Shown here piece by piece: positions 11,200 to 22,814 of a stretch of 64,000 nt of DNA. The position numbers and the translations under genes are program-made. Positions within the stretch are counted from its first letter, which is position 1, and the number at the start of each line of letters is the position of its first letter. This DNA comes from Apodemus sylvaticus (lineage: Eukaryota; Chordata; Mammalia; Rodentia; Muridae), in contig NC_067478.1 of NCBI RefSeq assembly GCF_947179515.1, positions 32,352,805-32,416,804 of the forward strand. Reading direction: 5' to 3'. The notes below the pieces were generated by a model that was given only the letters and a program-made list of their open reading frames with translations, was not told the origin of the DNA and ran no database searches.

Positions 11200-12335
11200 A
11201 AAGACAATTATATAACTAAATGAAATGTCAAAGACCAGATTTTGAAACTGAATTCAATATAGAAATAGAAACACTAAAGAAAACTCAAACTTAAATGAAA
11301 ATGGAATTGAAAACTTCAGTAACACAATTGGAAAAACTCAGCAGAAAGACTACAGCAAGCCCTGGATAATCTAACACACCTGAAAAGTAAGATTCTGACC
11401 AAAAATCCTATCTGATGAAGATGATAGAGGACTTTAAGAACAACTTTACTGACTCCCTTAAAGAAATACAGAAGAACAGATGTAAACAGTCAGAAGCTTT
11501 TAAAGCAGAAACAAATAAAACCCTGAAAGAAATACAGAAAAACACAAACAAGTAAAGGAATTGAACAAAACCATGCAGGACCTAAAATGTGAAATAGAAA
11601 TGATAAAGAAATCACAAATGTAGGCCACCTTGAAAAATGAAAAACCAAGAAAAGAGATCAGGAGTTACAGATGCAAGCATCACCAACAGAATACAAGAGA
11701 TAGAAAAGAGAATCTAAGGCATAGAAGATACCACACAATATATTGACACAAAGGTAAAAGAAAATAAAAAGTGCAAAGAACTCATAACCCAAAACATCCA
11801 GTAAATTCAGGACACAATGAAAAAGATCAGATGTAAGAATGATAGGAATAGAAAAGAGTGAAAATTCCCATTTCAAAGGGTCAGAAAACATCTCAAACAA
11901 AATCATAGAAGTAAACTACCTACACAAAAGAGATGGCCATAAAATAGATTGAACAGAAAAATAAATAGATTGGACAGAAAAGGAAAATCCTCCCATCACA
12001 TAATAAAACACTAAATACACAAAACAAAGAAAGAATGTTAAAAGCTGTAAGGAGAAAAGGCCAAGTAACACATAAAGGCAGACCTACCAGAATCACACCA
12101 AATTTCTCAACACACACTCAAAAAGCCAGACCCTAAGAGAACACAAATGCCAGCCCAAGCTACTATACCCAGCAAAACTCTCAATAATCACAGATGGAGA
12201 AACCAATATATTCCATGACAAACCAAAGTTTAAAAAATTTCTACTACTCCAGCCTTACAGAGGATCAGAGGATACAGGAAAAAGCTCCAACATAAGGAGA
12301 GAAACTAATCAAAAAAAAAAAAAAAAAAAACAAGA
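11200..12335 (+). pseudogene. Old L1 ORF1 (RNA-binding chaperone), decayed
   Basis: L1 ORF1p is a trimeric coiled-coil RNA chaperone that coats L1 RNA. This copy keeps recognisable pieces in shifting frames. A glutamine/lysine-rich coiled-coil repeat (KEIQKN-like) lies near 11460-11560. 'aacagaatacaagagatag' near 11685 is the equivalent of TNRIQEIE in the intact ORF1 at 22815-24086. RRM and C-terminal remnants follow to about 12290 ('cagatggagaaaccaatatattccatgac' is the equivalent of DGETKIFHD). Many stops and indels are present. An 18-nt A-run (12311-12330) marks the inter-ORF side. It is non-functional and older than the elements inserted in it. Confidence 0.85.
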
Positions 12336-12887
12336 AATTGATCTTCTCACAATAAACCCAGAAGAAGAGAAAAACACAAACATAATTCCACCTCTAACAA
12401 CAAAAATAAATAGGATGAAAAATCATTGGTTTTTAATATCTCTCAACATCAATGGACTCAAAACCCTGACATAGGCTAATGTACTGAATACATAAACAGG
12501 AAGCAGCATTTTGCTGCACATAAGAAACACCCCTCAGTGACAAAGACAAACACTACCTCAATATATAAGGCTGGAAAAAAGTTTTCCAAGCTAATGGTCC
12601 CAAAAAACAAGCTGGAATCGCAATTCTAATATTCAATAAAATAGACTTTTGACCATATTATTAAAAGAGATGGCCAAGAATATTTCATACACATCAAAGG
12701 AAAAATTCACCAAGAGGAACTCTCAATTCTGAACATTTATGCCCCACATTTGTAAAAGAAACGTTACTGAAGCTCAAAATACACATGGACCCTTACATAA
12801 TAATAGTGTGAAACACCCCTCTTTCACCAATGGACAGGTGATGGAAACAAAAACTTAACACATTGACACAGTGAAACTAAAAGAAGT

Positions 12888-13148
12888 CCCTGTATTTCCT
12901 TTAGACAGAACCAATTGTGGGTTAAAATTTTGGCATCAGTGGGAGGGAAGGCCAATGGTTAGGGCGGTGAGGCAGGAGTGGGTGGGCAGGGGGGAGGACC
13001 CTCATAGAAGCAGGGTAAGGGGGGATGGGATAGGGGGTTTGTAGAGGGGAAACTGGTAAAGGGGATAAAATTTGAAATGTAAATGAATAAAATATCCAAT
13101 TAAAAAAAAGAAATGAAGAAAAGATTTACCTCAAAGGGAAAATAAAAA
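12888..13148 (+). mobile_element. 5'-truncated L1 3' end with 15-bp TSD and extra 3' sequence
   Basis: The fragment holds G-rich 3' UTR (12940-13060), then TTTGAAATGTAAATGAATAAAA and an A-run to about 13110. About 38 further non-L1 bases follow (13111-13148). It is flanked by the 15-bp duplication GAAACTAAAAGAAGT at 12873-12887 and 13149-13163. The second copy rejoins the interrupted ORF2, which proves insertion into the old L1. Confidence 0.93.
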
Positions 13149-14680
13149 GAAACTAAAAGAAGTTATAAAGCAAATGTATTTAACAGATGTCCTCAAAGCA
13201 TTTCACACTAAAACAAAAATATATACCTCTTCTCAGTATCTCATGTTATCTTCTCCAAAACAGACCTTATAACTGGTCACAAAATAAGCCTCAACAGATA
13301 CAAGAAACTTGAAATAATCCCAGAATCACTTCTTGGTATTTTGGCTAAAGTTAAGTGTGAAATAATCCCAGGCATCCTATTAGATCACCATGGATTTAGA
13401 CTGTTCTTCAAAAACAACAGAAACCCCACATACTCATGAAAATAGAACAACTCCCTACTCAATGATAGCTTGCTTAGGGAAGAAATAAAGAAAGACATTA
13501 AAGACTTGCTAGAATTTAACAAAAATGAAAGCACAGCATATCCAAACTTAAGGGACACAATGAAAGCAGTTCTACCTGGAAAATTTATGTAACACTAAGT
13601 GCATTCATAAATAAATTGGAGAGATTCTACATTAGTAGCTTAAGCACATCTGAAAGCTCTAGAACAAAAAGAAGCAAACAGCCAAGAATAGTAGACAGCA
13701 GGAAACCATCAAACTCAAGGCCAAAATCAAGCAATTAATTAGAAACAAAGACTGCAATACAAAGAATCAACAAAACTAGCAGGTGGTTCTTTGATAAAAT
13801 AAACAATATAGATAAATCCTATGCCAAACTAACTAAAGAACACAGAGACAATATCCAAATTAACAAAATCAGAAATGAAAAGGAAGACATAACAACAGAA
13901 ACTGAGAAAATTAAAAAAACTTATCAGATCCTACTACAAAATCTTATACTCAACAAAAACTGGAAAATCTAGATAAAATGCATGATTTTCTAGACAAATC
14001 CCATTTACCAAAGATAAATCAAGATCAGGAAAACTATCTAAACAGGCCCATAACCCCTACGGAAATAGAAAAAGTTGTTAAAAGACCCCCAAACAAATAA
14101 AAGCCCAGGGTCAGATGGTTTTAGTACTGAATTCTGTCAGACTTTCAAAGAAGACCTAATACCAATACTCCTCAAACTATTCCACAAAGTAGAAACAGAA
14201 GGAACACTACTTAATTCTATGAAGCCACAGTTATGCTGATACCAAGATCACACAAAGACGGTAGAAAGAGAACTTCAGACCAATTTCCCTTATAAATATC
14301 AACACAAAAATACTCAATAAAATTCTTGAAAACCTAATTCAAGAACACATCAAAACTGTCATTCACCATGATCAAGTAGACTTCATCCCAGGGATGCAGG
14401 GGTGCTTCAATATACAAAGATCCATTAATGTAATCCACAATATAAACAAACTGAAAGAAAAATATCACATGATCATCATATTAGATGATAAAAAAAAAAA
14501 AAAACCTTTGAGAAAATACTATACCCCTTCATATTAAAAGTGTTGGAGAGATCAGGAATACCTAAACATAATACATGCAATATACAACAAACCAACAACC
14601 AACATAAAATTAAATAAAGAGAAACTTAAAGCAATTCCACTAAAATCAGGGACAAGACAAGGCTGTCTACTCTATCCATG

Positions 14681-14696
14681 TTTATTCAATATTATT
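14681..14696. repeat. Left target-site duplication of the 11.4-kb minus-strand L1
   Basis: TTTATTCAATATTATT here is repeated at 26139-26154. Host ORF2 reads to this point and resumes after the second copy. Confidence 0.93.
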
Positions 14697-14872
14697 TTTT
14701 ATCAGTTTATTTTATTTTATATTCTACATTCTTTGTTTACATTCCAAATGATTTCCCCTTTCCCAGGTCTTCCCCCCATATGTCCCATAAGCCTTCTTCT
14801 CCCACCCATTCTTCAATCACCTCACTCCTTTTTCTCTGTCCTGGTACTCCCCTAAAATGCTAGATCAAGCCT
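14697..14872 (-). mobile_element. 3' UTR of the composite minus-strand L1
   Basis: The plus strand shows a T-rich start (A tail on minus), then 'ttccaaatgatttcccctttcccagg' and C-rich text, the inverse of the L1 polypurine block. At about 14873 it jumps directly into the RT region, so the ORF2 C-terminus is missing. Confidence 0.88.
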
Positions 14873-15565
14873 TTGACTTGTTCCTTTCCAATTTTTATCC
14901 TTTTGACCTCCTTATGCTGTCTAATTGCTCTAGCTAGAACTTCAAGTACTATATTGAAAATATATGGACAGAGAGAGGACAGCCTTGTCTAGTCCATGGT
15001 TTCAGTGGGATTGCTTCAAGTTTCTCTCCATTTAGTTTGATGCTGGCTACCGGTTTGCTGTATATTGCTTTAACTATGTTTAGGTATGGGCCTTGAATTC
15101 CTATTCTTTCCAAGACTTTTAGCATGAAAGGAAGCTGAATTTTGTCAAATGCTTTTTCAGCATCTAATAAAATGACCATGTGGTTTTTTCTTTGAGTTTG
15201 TTTATGTAGTGAATTTCATTGATGTATTTCTTATATTGAACCATCCCTGCATCCCTGGGATGAAGCCTACTTGATCATGGTGGATGATCGTTTTTGGTGT
15301 GTACTTGGATTCGGTTGGGAAGAATTTTATTTAGTCTTTTTCCATCGATATTCATAAGGGAAATTGGCCTGAAGTTCTCTTTCTTTGTTGAATCTTTGTG
15401 TGGTTTTGGTATCAGTGGATTCGTAGAACCAGTTGGGTAGTGTTCCTTCTGTTTCTATTTTGTGGAATAGTTTGAGGAGTATTGGTGTTAGGTCTTCTTT
15501 GAAGGTCTGATAGAATTCTGCACTAAAACCATCTGGTCCCATGCTTTTTTTGGTTGGGAGACTTC
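14873..15565 (-). pseudogene. L1 ORF2 reverse-transcriptase fragment
   Basis: On the minus strand this encodes the RT fingers and palm: GPDGFSAEFYQTFKEDLTP near 15540-15480, motif A (LDAEKAFDKIQ) near 15170-15130, and motif B (RQGCPLS) near 14990. Stops and frameshifts break it into short frames at 15327-15542 and 14949-15179. It lacks both the endonuclease and the C-terminal half. Confidence 0.9.
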
Positions 15566-15582
15566 GTTTCTTTCTTTCTTTC

Positions 15583-15648
<66 letters not shown>

Positions 15649-15649
15649 C
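15566..15649. repeat. (TTTC)n microsatellite
   Basis: About 20 TTTC units with two TTTG variants. On the minus strand it is (GAAA)n, in the position expected for a degenerated poly(A) tail. Confidence 0.95.
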
Positions 15650-15690
15650 ACATAAACAAATGAGTGTGTCTATCCCAATAAAACTTTATT
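15650..15690 (-). other. Short non-L1 segment between two A-rich tails, hAT-MER-like
   Basis: Read on the minus strand: AATAAAGTTTTATTGGGATA then GACACACTCATTTGTTTATG. From memory of mammalian repeats this resembles an internal stretch of an old hAT (MER-type) DNA transposon. It sits just downstream of the A-rich tail of the L1 at 15691-17825 and just before (GAAA)n, as a 3'-transduced sequence would. Confidence 0.5.
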
Positions 15691-17825
15691 TTTTTATTTT
15701 ATTTTTTTAATTATATATTTTTATATTCTATATTCTTTGTTTACATACCAAATGATTTCCCCTTTCCCAGTTCCCCTCTCCCCATATGTCCCATAAACCT
15801 TCTTCTCTCCACTCATTCTCCAACCACCTCTCTCCTTTTTCTCTGTCCTGATATTCCCCTCCAATGGGAGATCAAGCCTTTCCAGGATCAGGACCCTCTC
15901 CTTACTTCTTCATGGGAGTCATTTATTGTGCTAATTGTGCCTTGGGTATTCAGAGCTTCTGGGCTAATTAATATCCACTTATCTTATCAAAGATTGCATT
16001 CCATATGTTTTCTTTTGTGATTGGGTTGCCTCACTTAGGATGATATTTTCCTGATCCAACCATTTGCCTAAAAATTTCGTGAATTCATTGTTTTTAATTG
16101 CTGAGTAGTATTCCATTGTGTAAATATACCATGTTTTCTGTATCCATTCTTCCATTGAGGGACATCTGGGTTCTTTGCAGCTTCTGGCTATTATAAATAA
16201 GGTTGCTATGAAAATAGTGGAGCATGTGTCTTTATTGCATGCCAGGGAATCCTTTGGGTATATGCCCAGGAGAGGTATAGCAGGGTCCTCCAGAAGAGTC
16301 ATGTCCAGTTTTCTGAGGAAACGCCAGACTGATTTCCAAAGTGGTTGTAACATCTTACAACCCCACTAGCAGTGGAGGAGTGTTCCTCTTTCTTCACATC
16401 CTTGCCAACACCTGCTGTCTCCTGAGTTTTTAACCTTAGCCATTCTGACTGGTGTGAGGTGAAATCTCAGGGTTGTTTTGATTTGCATATCCCTAATGAC
16501 TAATGATGTTGAGCATTTCATAAAGTACTTCTTGGTCATCCGAATTTCTTCAGGTGAAAATTCTTTGTTTAGATCTGTATCCCATTTTTTATAGGGTTAT
16601 TTGATTCCCTGGGGTCTAACTTCTTGAGTTCTTTGAATATATTGGATATTAGCCCTCTATCAGATGTAGGGTTGGTGAAAATATTTTCCCAATTTGTTGT
16701 TTGCTGATTTGTCCTTTTGACAGTATCCTTTGCCTTACAAAAACTTTGTAATTTTATGAGGTCCCATTTGTTAATTCTTGATCTTAGAGCATAAGTTATT
16801 GGTGTTCTGTTCAGGAAATTTCCCCCTGTGCCCATTTCCTCAAGAGTTTTCCCCAGTTTCTTTTCTATTAGTTTCAGTGTGTCTGGTTTTACATGGAGGT
16901 CCTTGATGACTTGGAGTTGAGCTTAGTACAAGGAGATAAGAATGGATCAATTTGCATTCTTCTGCATGCTGACCTCCAGTTGAAGCAGCACCATTTGTTG
17001 AAGAGGCTATCTTTTTTCCACTGGATGTTTTCTGCTCCTTTGTGGAAGATCAAGTGACCATAGGTGTGTGGATTCATTTCTGGGTCTTCAATTCTATTCC
17101 ATTGGTCCACTTGCCTGTCACTGTGCCAATACCATGCAGTTTTTAACACTATTGCTCTGTAGTATTGCTTGAGGTCTGGGATACTGTTCCCCCAGAAGAT
17201 CTTTTACTATTGAGAATAGTTTTAGCTATCATGGTTTTTTTGTTATTGCAGATGAATTTAAGAATTGCTTTTTCTAACTCTGTGAAGAACTAAGTTGGTA
17301 TTTTGATGGGTATTGCATTGAATCTGTAGATTTCTTTTGGCAAGATGGCCATTTTAACTATATTAATCCTGCCAATCCACGAGCATGGAAGATTTTTCCA
17401 TTTTCTGAGGTCTTCTTCAATTTCCTTCTTCAGAGACCTGGAGTTCTTGTCATATAGATCTTTCACTTGTTTGGTTAGAGTCACACCAAAATACTTTATA
17501 TTGTTTGTGGCTATTGTGAAGGGTGTCATTTCCCTAACTTCCTTTTCAGCCAGCTTATCCTTTGAGTATAGGAAGGCAACTGATTTGCTTGAGTTGATTT
17601 TATTACCAGCCACGTTGCTGAAGTTGTTTATCAGCTGTACGAGTTCTCTGGTGGAGGTTTTTGGGTCACCTAAGTATACTATCATGTCGTCTGCAAATAG
17701 TGATAATTTGATTTCTTCCTTTCCAATTTGTATCCCTTTGACCTCCTTATATTGTCTAATTGCTCTAGCTAGAACTTCAAGTACTATATTGAAAAGATAT
17801 GGAGAGAGAGAGGACAGCCTTGTCC
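15691..17825 (-). mobile_element. Second L1 3' part inside the composite element
   Basis: It has a complete 3' UTR (T-rich start 15691-15720, polypyrimidine to about 15880) and the ORF2 C-terminal half up to the RT motif B region at 17825. Its 3' UTR is near-identical in layout to that at 14697-14872, so both come from one subfamily. At 17825 it joins the ORF2 start of the composite element without a TSD I can see. Confidence 0.85.
15979..17825 (-). pseudogene. L1 ORF2 C-terminal half, frameshifted
   Basis: The reading goes from RT motif C (MIVYLGDPK at 17685, FADD just upstream at 17686-17697) through the thumb and C-terminal region to a stop at 15979 (ending GMQSLIR). It is broken by several indels into frames at 17290-17685, 16889-17149, 16569-16835 and 15979-16353. 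An earlier C-terminal sequence LQPLWKSVWRFLRKL is preserved. It is not functional. Confidence 0.92.
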
Positions 17826-18684
17826 ATTAGTCTATGTCTTTTTATTGGGGCATTGAGCTCATTGATGTTAAGAGATATTAAGGAATAGTGATTATTACTT
17901 CCTATCATTTTTGATGTTATTTTTTAAATTTGATTGGTTATCTTCTTTTGGGTTGGATGAAAGAAGGTTACTATCTTGCTTTTTCCAGGGTGAAGTTTCC
18001 TTCCTTGTACTGGTGTTTTCCTCCTATTATCCTTTGTAGAAAGATATTGGGTAAACCTGGTTTTATCATGGAATATCTTGGTATCTCCATCTGTGGTGAT
18101 TGAGAGTTTTACTGAGTATAGTAGTCTTAGCTGGCATTTGTGTTCTCTTAGAGTCTGCATGAGATCTGCCCAGGATCTTTTAGCTTTCATAGTCTCTGGT
18201 GAGAAGTCTTGTGTGATTCTGATAGGTCTTCCTTTACATGTTGCTTGGCCTTTTTCTCTTACTGCCTTTAATATTCTTACTTTGTTTAGTACATTTTGGG
18301 TTTTGATTATTATGTGACGGGATGTATTTCTGTTCTGGTCCAGTCTGTTTGGAGTTCTGTAGGCTTCTTGTATATTCACGGGCATCTCTCTCTTTAGGTT
18401 AAGGAAGTTTTCTTCCATAATTTTGTTGAAGATATTTTCTGGACGTTTAAGTAGTAAATCTTCACTCTCATCTATACCTATAATCCTTAGGTGTGGCCTT
18501 CTCATTGTGTCCTGGATTTCCTGGGTGTTTTGGGTTACAAGATTTTTGCATTTTGCATGTTTCTTTGACTATTGAGTCCATGGTTTCTATGATATCGTTA
18601 GCATCTGAGATTCTTTCTTCTATCTCTTGTATTCTGTTGTTGATATTTGCATCTATGGACCCTGATTTCTTCCCAAGGTTTTTT
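17826..18684 (-). pseudogene. Composite L1: ORF2 start and ORF1 C-terminal half
   Basis: 17826-17923 encodes the first residues of ORF2 (MIGSNNHYSL-like, then INGLNAPIKRH) and the inter-ORF spacer. 17924-18505 keeps an open ORF1 frame with RRM (MRRPHLRIIGIDESED, then RTPNRLDQNRNTSRHIIIK) and C-terminal domain (FSPETMKAKRSWADLMQTL). 18506-18684 is coiled-coil region with frameshifts. A young L1 splits it at 18685, and the ORF1 N-terminus resumes at 25301. The original C-terminal end is altered by indels after TQYLSTK. Confidence 0.88.
18673..18684. repeat. Left TSD of the young full-length L1
   Basis: CCAAGGTTTTTT here repeats at 25289-25300. On the minus strand it reads AAAAAACCTTGG, which fits the A-rich L1 endonuclease target. 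The left copy runs into the L1 T-rich tail, so its exact end is ambiguous by a few T. Confidence 0.85.
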
Positions 18685-18942
18685 TTTTCTTTTTTTTTTA
18701 TTATTCGATATAATTTATTTACATTTCAAATGATTTCCCCTTTTCTAGCCCCCCCACTCCCCAAAAGTCCCGCAAGCCCCCTTCTCTTCCCCTGTCCTCC
18801 CACCCACCCCTTCCCACTTCCCCGTTCTGGTTTTGCTGAATACTGTTTCACTGAGTCTTTCCAGAACCAGGGGCCACTCCTCCTTTCTTCTTGTACCTCA
18901 TTTGATGTGTGGATTATGTTTTGGGTATTCCAGTTTTCTAGG

Positions 18943-21900
18943 TTAATATCCACTTATTAGTGAGTGCATACCATGATTCACCTTTTGAGTCTGGGTTACC
19001 TCACTTAGTATGATATTCTCTAGCTCCATCCATTTGCCTAAGAATTTCATGAATTCATTGTTTCTAATGGCTGAATAGTACTCCATTGTGTAGATATACC
19101 ACATTTTTTGCATCCACTCTTCTGTTGAGGGATACCTGGGTTCTTTCCAGCATCTGGAAATTACAAATAGGGCTGCTATGAACATAGTAGAACATGTATC
19201 CTTATTACATGGTGGGGAGTCTTCTGGGTATATGCCCAGGAGTGGTATAGGAGGATCTTCTGGAAGTAATGTGCCCAGTTTTCAGAGGAACCGCCAGACT
19301 GATTTCCAGAGTGGTTGTACCAATTTGCAACCCACCAGCAGTGGAGGAGTGTTCCTCTTTCTCCACACCCTCTCCAACACCTGCTGTCTCCTGAATTTTT
19401 AATCTTAGCCATTCTGACTGGTGTAAGATGAAATCTTAGGGTTGTTTTGATTTGCATTTCCCTAATGACTAATGAAGTTGAGCATTTTTTAAGATGCTTC
19501 TCCGCCATCCGAAGTTCTTCAGGTGAGAATTCTTTGTTTAACTCTGTACCCCATTTTTTAATAGGGTTGTTTGGTTTTCTGGAGTCTAACTTCTTGAGTT
19601 CTTTACATATATTGGATATTAGCCCTCTATCTGATGTAGGATTGGTGAAGATCTTTTCCCAATTTGTTGGTTGCCGATTTGTCCTCTTGATGGTGTCCTT
19701 TGCCTTACAGAAACTTTGTAATTTTATGAGGTCCCATTTGTCAATTCTTGCTCTTAGAGCATACGCTATTGGTGTTCTGTTCAGAAACTTTCTCCCTGTA
19801 CCGATGTCCTCAAGGGTCTTCCCCAATTTCTTTTCTATTAACTTCAGAGTTTCTGGCTTTATGTGGAGGTCCTTGATCCATTTGGATTTGAGCTTAGTAC
19901 AAGGAGACAAGGATGGATCAATTCGCATTCTTCTGCATGCTGACCTCCAGTTGAACCAGCACCATTTGTTGAAAAGGCTATCTTTTTTCCATTGGATGTT
20001 TTCAGCCTCTTTGTCGAGGATCAAGTGGCCATAGGTATGTGGGTTCATTTCTGGATCTTCAATCCTGTTCCATTGATCCTCCTGCCTGTCACTGTACCAA
20101 TACCATGCAGTTTTTAACACTATTGCTCTGTAGTATTGCTTGAGGTCAGGGATACTGATTCCCCCAGATTTCCTTTTGTTGCTGAGAATAGTTTTAGCTA
20201 TCCTGGGTTTTTTGTTGTTCCAGATGAATTTGATAATTGCTCTTTCTAACTCTGTGAAGAATTGAGTTGGGATTTTGATGGGTATTGCATTGAATCTGTA
20301 TAGTGCTTTAGGCAAAATGGCCATTTTAACTACCGATCCATGAGCATGGGAGGTTTTCCCATTTTTTGACGTCTTCTTCCATTTCCTTCTTCAGAGTCTT
20401 GAAGTTCTTGTCATACAGATCTTTCACATGTTTGGTAAGAGTCACCCCAAGATACTTTATACTGTTTGTGGCTATTGTGAAGGGGGTCATTTCCCTAATT
20501 TCTTTCTCAGCCTGCTTATCCTTTGAGTATAGGAAGGCCACTGATTTGCTTGAGTTGACTTTATAACCTGCCACTTTGCTGAAGTTGTTTATCAGCTGTA
20601 GGAGCTCTCTAGTGGAGTTCTTTGGGTCACTTAGGTAGACGATCATGTCGTCTGCAAATAATGATAGTTTGACTTCTTCCTTTCCAATTTGTATCCCTTT
20701 GACCTCCTTATGTTGTCGAATTGCCCGAGCTAGTACCTCAAGTACAATATTGAAAAGATAAGGAGAAAGGGGGCAGCCTTGTCTGGTCCCTGATTTCAGT
20801 GGGATTGCTTCAAGTTTCTCTCCATTTAGTTTGATGCTGGCTACCGGTTTGCTGTATATTGCTTTTACTATGTTTAGGTATGGGCCTTGAATTCCTGTTC
20901 TCTCCAAGACTTTAAGCATGAAGGGATGCTGAATTTTGTCAAATGCTTTTTCAGCATCCAATGAAATGACCATGTGGTTTTGTTCTTTGAGTTTGTTTAT
21001 GTAGTGGATTGTATTGATGGATTTCCGTATATTGAACCAACCCTGCATTCCCGGGATAAAGCCTACTTGATCATGGTGGATGATCGTTTTGATGTGTTCT
21101 TGGATTCGGTTGGCAAGAATTTTATTGAGTATTTTTGCATCGATGTTCATAAGGGAAATTGGTCTGAAGTTCTCTTTCTTTGTTGGATCTTTGTGTGGCT
21201 TTGGTATCAGCGTAATTGTGGCTTCGTAGAAGGAATTGGGTAGTGTTCCTTCTGTTTCTATTTTGTGGAATAGTTTGAAGAGTATTGGTGTTAACTCTTC
21301 TTTGAAGGTCTGGTAGAATTCTGCACTGAAGCCATCTGGTCCTGTGCTTTTTTTGGTTGGAAGACTTTCTATGACTCCTTCTATTTCTTTAGGCATTATG
21401 GGACTGTTTAGATGGTCTAGTTGGTCCTGATTTAATTTTGGTATTTGGTATCTGTCAAGGAAATTGTCCATTTCCTCCAGATTCTCCAGTTGTGTTGAGT
21501 ATAGGCTCTTGTAGTAGGATCTGATGATTTTTTGGATTTCCTCAGTTTCCGTTGTTATATCTCCCTTTTCATTTCTAAGTTTGTTAATTTGGATACTTTC
21601 TCTGTGCCCTTTGGTCATTCTGGCTAAGGGTTTATCTATCTTGTTGATTTTCTCAAAGAACCAGCTCCTGGTATTGTTGATTTTTTGTATGGTTCTCTTT
21701 GTTTCTACTTGATTGATTTCGGCCCTGAGTTTGATGATTTCCTGCCTTCTACTCCTCCTGGGCGAAATAGCTTCTTTTTGTTCCAGGGCTTTCAGGTGTG
21801 TCATTAAGCTGGTAATGTATGCTCTCTCCATTTTCTTTTTGGAGGCACTCAGGGCTATGAGTTTTCCTCTTAGCACTGCTTTCATTGTGTCCCATAGATT

Positions 21901-22755
21901 TGGGTATGTTGTGTTTTCATTTTCATTGTGTTCTAAAAAGTCTTTAATTTCTTTCTTTATTTCTTCCTTGACCAAGGTATCATTGAGTAGAGTATTGTTC
22001 AGTTTCCACGTGTATGTGGGCTTTCTGTTGTTTCTGTTGCTATTGAAGACCACTTTTACTCCATAGTGATCAGATAGGAGGCATGGGATTAGTTCGATCT
22101 TCTTATATTTGTTGAGGTCTGTCTTGTGACCAATTATATGGTCGATTTTGGAGAAGGTACCATGAGGTGCTGAGAAAAAGGTATATTCTTTTGTTTTAGG
22201 ATAGAATGTTCTATATATATCTGTTAAATCTAATTGGTCCAAAGCTTCAATTAGTTTCATTGTGTCCCTGTTTAGTTTCTGTTTTCCTGATCGGTCCATT
22301 GAGGAAAGTGCAGTGTTGAAGTCACCCACAATTATTGTGTTAGGTGCAATGTGTGCTTTTAGTTTTAATAAAGTTTCTTTTATGAAAGAGGGTGCCCTTG
22401 CATTTGGGGCATAGATGTTCAGGATTGACAGTTCTTCTTTTTGTATTTTTCCTTTGACCAGCAAGAAGTGTCCCTCAGGGTCTCTTTTGATGACTTTGGG
22501 TTGAAAGTCAATTTTATCTGATATTAAAATGGCTACTCCAGCTTGTTTCCTGAGACCATTTGCTTGTAAAATTGTCTTCCAGCCTTTTACTCTAAGGTAG
22601 TGTTTGTCTTTGACCCTGAGGTGTGTTTCCTGTAAGCAGCAAAATGTAGGGTCCTGTTTACGTATCCATTCAGTTAGTCTGTGTCTTTTTATTGGGGCAT
22701 TAAGTCCATTGATGTTAAGAGATATTAAGGAATAGTGATTGTTACTTCCTATCAT
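18943..22755 (-). pseudogene. Young L1 ORF2 with two frameshifting deletions
   Basis: Endonuclease/RT protein of about 1,270 codons. The first 809 codons (22755-20326) are open. The endonuclease has SLNINGLN, QETHL, VGDFNT and LLSDHYGVK. The RT has TGPDGFSAEFYQTFKEELTP, motif A LDAEKAFDKIQHP, motif B SGTRQGCPLSPYLFNI and FADD (residues 700-703, 20647-20658). Break 1, at about 20326-20335: 11 nt present in the copy at 1-2060 (aatcaatatag, between TAG repeats) are missing. Break 2, near 19330: one C is missing from a CCCC run, after HCWW. The residual frames 20324-19176 and 19185-18943 carry the rest, ending HSLISGY. The catalytic motifs are intact, but the protein would stop soon after the RT domain. 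Confidence 0.95.
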
Positions 22756-22814
22756 TTTTGACGTTCTTTTTTAAATTTGAATGCTTAACTTCTTTTGGGT
22801 TTGATGAAAGGTTA

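Larger units (their letters stand above)
12420..14696 (+). pseudogene. Old L1 ORF2, 5' part, decayed
   Basis: The start is seen at about 12430 ('aatatctctcaacatcaatggactc', the equivalent of SLNINGL at the start of the endonuclease). It then runs through endonuclease (CLLSDH-like 'tattagatcaccatgga' at about 13380), fingers (GPDGFSAEF-like at 14110) and palm (GFIPGMQGWFNI-like at 14380) to the RT region at 14690 ('tttattcaatattattt'). Numerous stops and frameshifts occur. A 260-bp L1 fragment (12888-13148) interrupts it. At 14697 an 11.4-kb minus-strand L1 interrupts it again, and the frame resumes at 26155, where 'gctgatgatag' corresponds to the FADD region. Confidence 0.9.

Noticed and set aside
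20974..22066. Plus-strand open frames of 62-117 codons across the young L1, and minus-strand frames across 152-1552
   Set aside because: They are antisense shadows of L1 ORF2. The sense frame carries the catalytic motifs.
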